The notes under the pieces were generated by a model. It did not search any database. It was not told the origin of the DNA and saw only the letters and a list, made by a program, of their open reading frames with translations. DNA of 64,000 nt from Hyphomicrobiales bacterium (GTDB lineage: Bacteria > Pseudomonadota > Alphaproteobacteria > Rhizobiales > Rhizobiaceae), in NCBI GenBank assembly GCA_900469625.1, contig UBXV01000002.1:248001-312000 (forward strand), given 5' to 3'. The position numbers and the translations under genes are program-made. This document shows, piece after piece, positions 62,436 to 64,000 of the stretch (position 1 is the first letter of the stretch; the number at the start of each line of letters is the position of its first letter).

Positions 62436-63026
62436 TCAGATCGTCGGGCAGGCGGCGCCCGATGGCAATGGCCGCCCGCCCGATGGCGTGGCGAAGCCTG
62501 TCGATCTTTCGAGCGCCTGATACTGGCGCTCGCTCCACAGAAGCGGCTCGGCAAAATCCAGGGTTTCCGTCGCGATGATGGTTCCGACGAAGAGCCTGTG
62601 GTCGCCGACAAGCACGGATGCGCTCAACATGCAGTCGAGCCCGGCGGTCGCGCCGATGAGGCGCGGGCGGCCGGAGGGCCAGTCCGCCCAGACCCCGACG
62701 AGATAGCGGTTGGCGGCCGAGACCCGGCCGGCAAAGGCGTCGGCGACCAGTTCCTGCCCTTGGGCGAGCATGGCGAGCGAAAAGCCTTGCCGGCTCGAGA
62801 TGGCGTCGGCCAGGGCGCTATCGGCCTTGATCGAGACGACGATCGACGGCGGGTTTGCCGAGAGCGAAAAGACGGCCATGGCCGTGCGCCCCAGGCATTC
62901 CGAGCCGCTGCCGGAGCTGACGACGCAGACCGTCGTGGCCAACCGTGCCATCGTGTCGGCAAACTGCGGCCGGGTGACAGCGCGTTCGGCGTGGGCTGCA
63001 ATGTCGACGGAGACGATCTGGGTCAT
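62436..63026 (-). CDS. Flavin reductase-like domain protein
   Basis: From ATG 63026 the protein has 196 residues with the flavin reductase fold: RLATTVCVVSSGSGSECLGR, SLSANPPSIVVSIKADSALA and the DHRLFVGTIIATE strand. These enzymes make reduced FMN or FAD with NAD(P)H for two-component monooxygenases. It could supply the LLM-type monooxygenases at the left end of the window, but that is speculation. It follows the superoxide dismutase gene beyond a strong hairpin. Confidence 0.85.
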   Translation of the reverse strand: MTQIVSVDIAAHAERAVTRPQFADTMARLATTVCVVSSGSGSECLGRTAMAVFSLSANPPSIVVSIKADSALADAISSRQGFSLAMLAQGQELVADAFAGRVSAANRYLVGVWADWPSGRPRLIGATAGLDCMLSASVLVGDHRLFVGTIIATETLDFAEPLLWSERQYQALERSTGFATPSGGRPLPSGAACPTI

Positions 63027-63053
63027 GGGGCACAATCCGGCTTGGGTATGGAT

Positions 63054-63077
63054 GTGGCGCCGCCGAGGCGGCGCCAC
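63054..63077. terminator. GC-rich perfect hairpin between sodB and the flavin reductase gene
   Basis: Arms GTGGCGCCGCC and GGCGGCGCCAC flank a two-base centre. It lies 12 bases after the superoxide dismutase stop and 28 bases before the flavin reductase start on the minus strand. It lacks a T run and may be a terminator, attenuator or processing site. Confidence 0.55.
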
Positions 63078-63088
63078 GGCAGGCTGGC

Positions 63089-63697
63089 TCAGGCAGCGTT
63101 GAGCGCGGCCTCGGCGAACTCGTAGTTGGCAAGCCGGTCGAGGAAGTTGCTGACATAGTCGGGGCGGCGGTTGCGGAAGTCGATGTAGTAGCTGTGCTCC
63201 CAGACATCGAGGCCGAGCAGCGCCTTGCCCTCGTTGGTGGCGATCGGGTTCGAGCCGTTGGCGGTCTTCGTCACCTTGAGCTTGCCGCCGGCATCAAGGA
63301 CGAGCCATGCCCAGCCGGAACCGAACTGGCTGGTGGCCGCCGCCTTGAACGCGTCCTTGAAGGCCGCGACGCTGCCGAAATCTTCGGTGAGCTTCTTTTC
63401 CAGGCTGTCGGGAATGCGACCGCCCTTGGGTGATAGATTGTTCCAGAACAGGATGTGGTTCCAGTGCTGGCCGGCATTGTTGAAGACCGGTGCCAGTTCG
63501 GGCTTGCCGTTGACGTGGCGAATGATGTCTTCAAGCGAAAGGCCGGCAAGCGCCGGATCCTTGTCGACGAAGCCGTTGAGCGCGGTCACATAGGCCTGAT
63601 GATGCTTGCCGTGGTGGAATTCTAGCGTCTCGGCGCTCATGCCGGCGTCGGCCAGCGCACCGATGGAAAAGGGAAGGGAGGGAAGTTCGAAAGCCAT
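63089..63697 (-). CDS. sodB: Fe/Mn superoxide dismutase
   Basis: From ATG 63697 (GAGGA upstream) the protein has 202 residues. The metal ligands are visible: His in LEFHHGKHHQAYV, His in GQHWNHILFWN, and Asp and His in LDVWEHSYYIDFRNRRPDY. Residues such as AATSQFGSGWAWLVLD resemble the iron-type enzymes, but metal choice is not certain. It is cytosolic and removes superoxide. It is divergent from the winged-helix regulator gene at the right edge. Confidence 0.93.
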   Translation of the reverse strand: MAFELPSLPFSIGALADAGMSAETLEFHHGKHHQAYVTALNGFVDKDPALAGLSLEDIIRHVNGKPELAPVFNNAGQHWNHILFWNNLSPKGGRIPDSLEKKLTEDFGSVAAFKDAFKAAATSQFGSGWAWLVLDAGGKLKVTKTANGSNPIATNEGKALLGLDVWEHSYYIDFRNRRPDYVSNFLDRLANYEFAEAALNAA

Positions 63698-63762
63698 GGG
63701 TGAAATCCTCATCAGCCGGATGCAACGCAGCTTGTGTCTTGTGCGGAAACCATCCGGCGTGT

Positions 63763-63788
63763 ATTTAACAAGACAATTCTTTGTAAAT
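63763..63788. promoter_or_regulatory. AT-rich dyad between sodB and the edge regulator gene
   Basis: An imperfect dyad with arms ATTTAACAAG and CTTTGTAAAT lies between the two divergent genes, 15 bases from the regulator start. It could be the operator of that regulator. A CTTGTTAAAT-like stretch recurs just inside the regulator gene at 63818-63827. Confidence 0.35.
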
Positions 63789-63802
63789 CCCCGGACGATA
63801 AT

Positions 63803-64000
63803 ATGTCAAGCGATCACTTGTTAAATCCGGATCAGAGCCAGGGGCGTTCCCCCGCCGAACGTATTCTGCTGGCGCTGAAACTGCATGGGCCACAGACGGC
63901 CCCGGCGCTCGGCAAGCGCCTGTCGATATCGGGCGAGGCGGCTCGCCAGCAGCTGGTCAGGCTCGCGGAGGATGCGCTCGTCAACTCCTGGTCCGAGGCG
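63803..64000 (+). CDS. Winged-helix transcriptional regulator, cut by window edge
   Basis: The first 66 codons are present from ATG 63803; the frame runs off the right edge. The text AERILLALKLHGPQTAPALG and RLSISGEAARQQLVRLAEDA is a winged helix-turn-helix of the DeoR/SufR-like type. It is divergent from sodB, which suggests a link with oxidative-stress or iron control. The effector domain is outside the window. Confidence 0.75.
   Translation, partial: MSSDHLLNPDQSQGRSPAERILLALKLHGPQTAPALGKRLSISGEAARQQLVRLAEDALVNSWSEA

Overview
The window reads as accessory-replicon or catabolic-island DNA of a high-GC alphaproteobacterium, most likely Rhizobiales of the Ensifer/Sinorhizobium/Rhizobium group. 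The reasons are: RepA/RepB proteins of the rhizobial repABC type; the pcaDCHGB order with a divergent pcaQ and a textbook ATAACC-N4-GGTTAA PcaQ box; a PcaR-type IclR regulator beside pcaIJF; rhizobial-style CTCGGG/CCCGAG palindromic repeats; and many ABC transporters. I see no rRNA, tRNA, CRISPR array, insertion sequence or prophage. The genus assignment and the idea that this lies on a chromid or megaplasmid are inferences.

Layout. 1-3.3 kb: flavin monooxygenase genes of the desulfurisation type (the tail of one acyl-CoA-dehydrogenase-like protein, an LLM monooxygenase and a second dehydrogenase-like monooxygenase). 3.6-6.8 kb: a hypothetical protein, a LysR regulator, a free-methionine-sulfoxide reductase and an FAD oxidoreductase. 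7.6-15 kb: an oligopeptide-type ABC transporter operon (two permeases, one fused double ATPase, a class-A-beta-lactamase-fold hydrolase with no signal peptide, a binding protein, and an AbgB-like amidohydrolase), closed by a clear terminator. 15.2-20.9 kb: repA-repB without repC, followed by an FtsK-type translocase that lacks the usual membrane domain.

20.9-29 kb: a VOC protein, then a LacI-controlled operon for an amino-acid-like compound: binding protein, oversized permease, SDR, and a 1017-residue kinase/M23/class-III-PLP fusion resembling the hydroxylysine kinase plus phospho-lyase pair. 29-38.2 kb: a sugar ABC transporter, a GH63-like glucosidase, a second LacI paralogue and a GH42 beta-galactosidase. 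Near-identical operators built on AAACGTTT lie before both operons and before the beta-galactosidase gene, in pairs exactly 21 bp apart in two of the three places.

38.2-46 kb: an ArsR/SRPBCC pair with a 32-bp operator-like palindrome, a DUF2165 membrane protein, pcaIJF with divergent pcaR, a sulfite-oxidase-fold enzyme, a small hypothetical gene and a thioesterase. 46.3-54.4 kb: a GAF-LytTR regulator followed by a giant autotransporter of about 2320 residues with tandem passenger repeats. 54.4-62 kb: pobR/pobA and pcaQ/pcaDCHGB, which with pcaIJF make a complete 4-hydroxybenzoate to succinyl-CoA plus acetyl-CoA pathway. 62-64 kb: a TPR protein, a flavin reductase, Fe/Mn superoxide dismutase and the start of a winged-helix regulator cut by the window edge.
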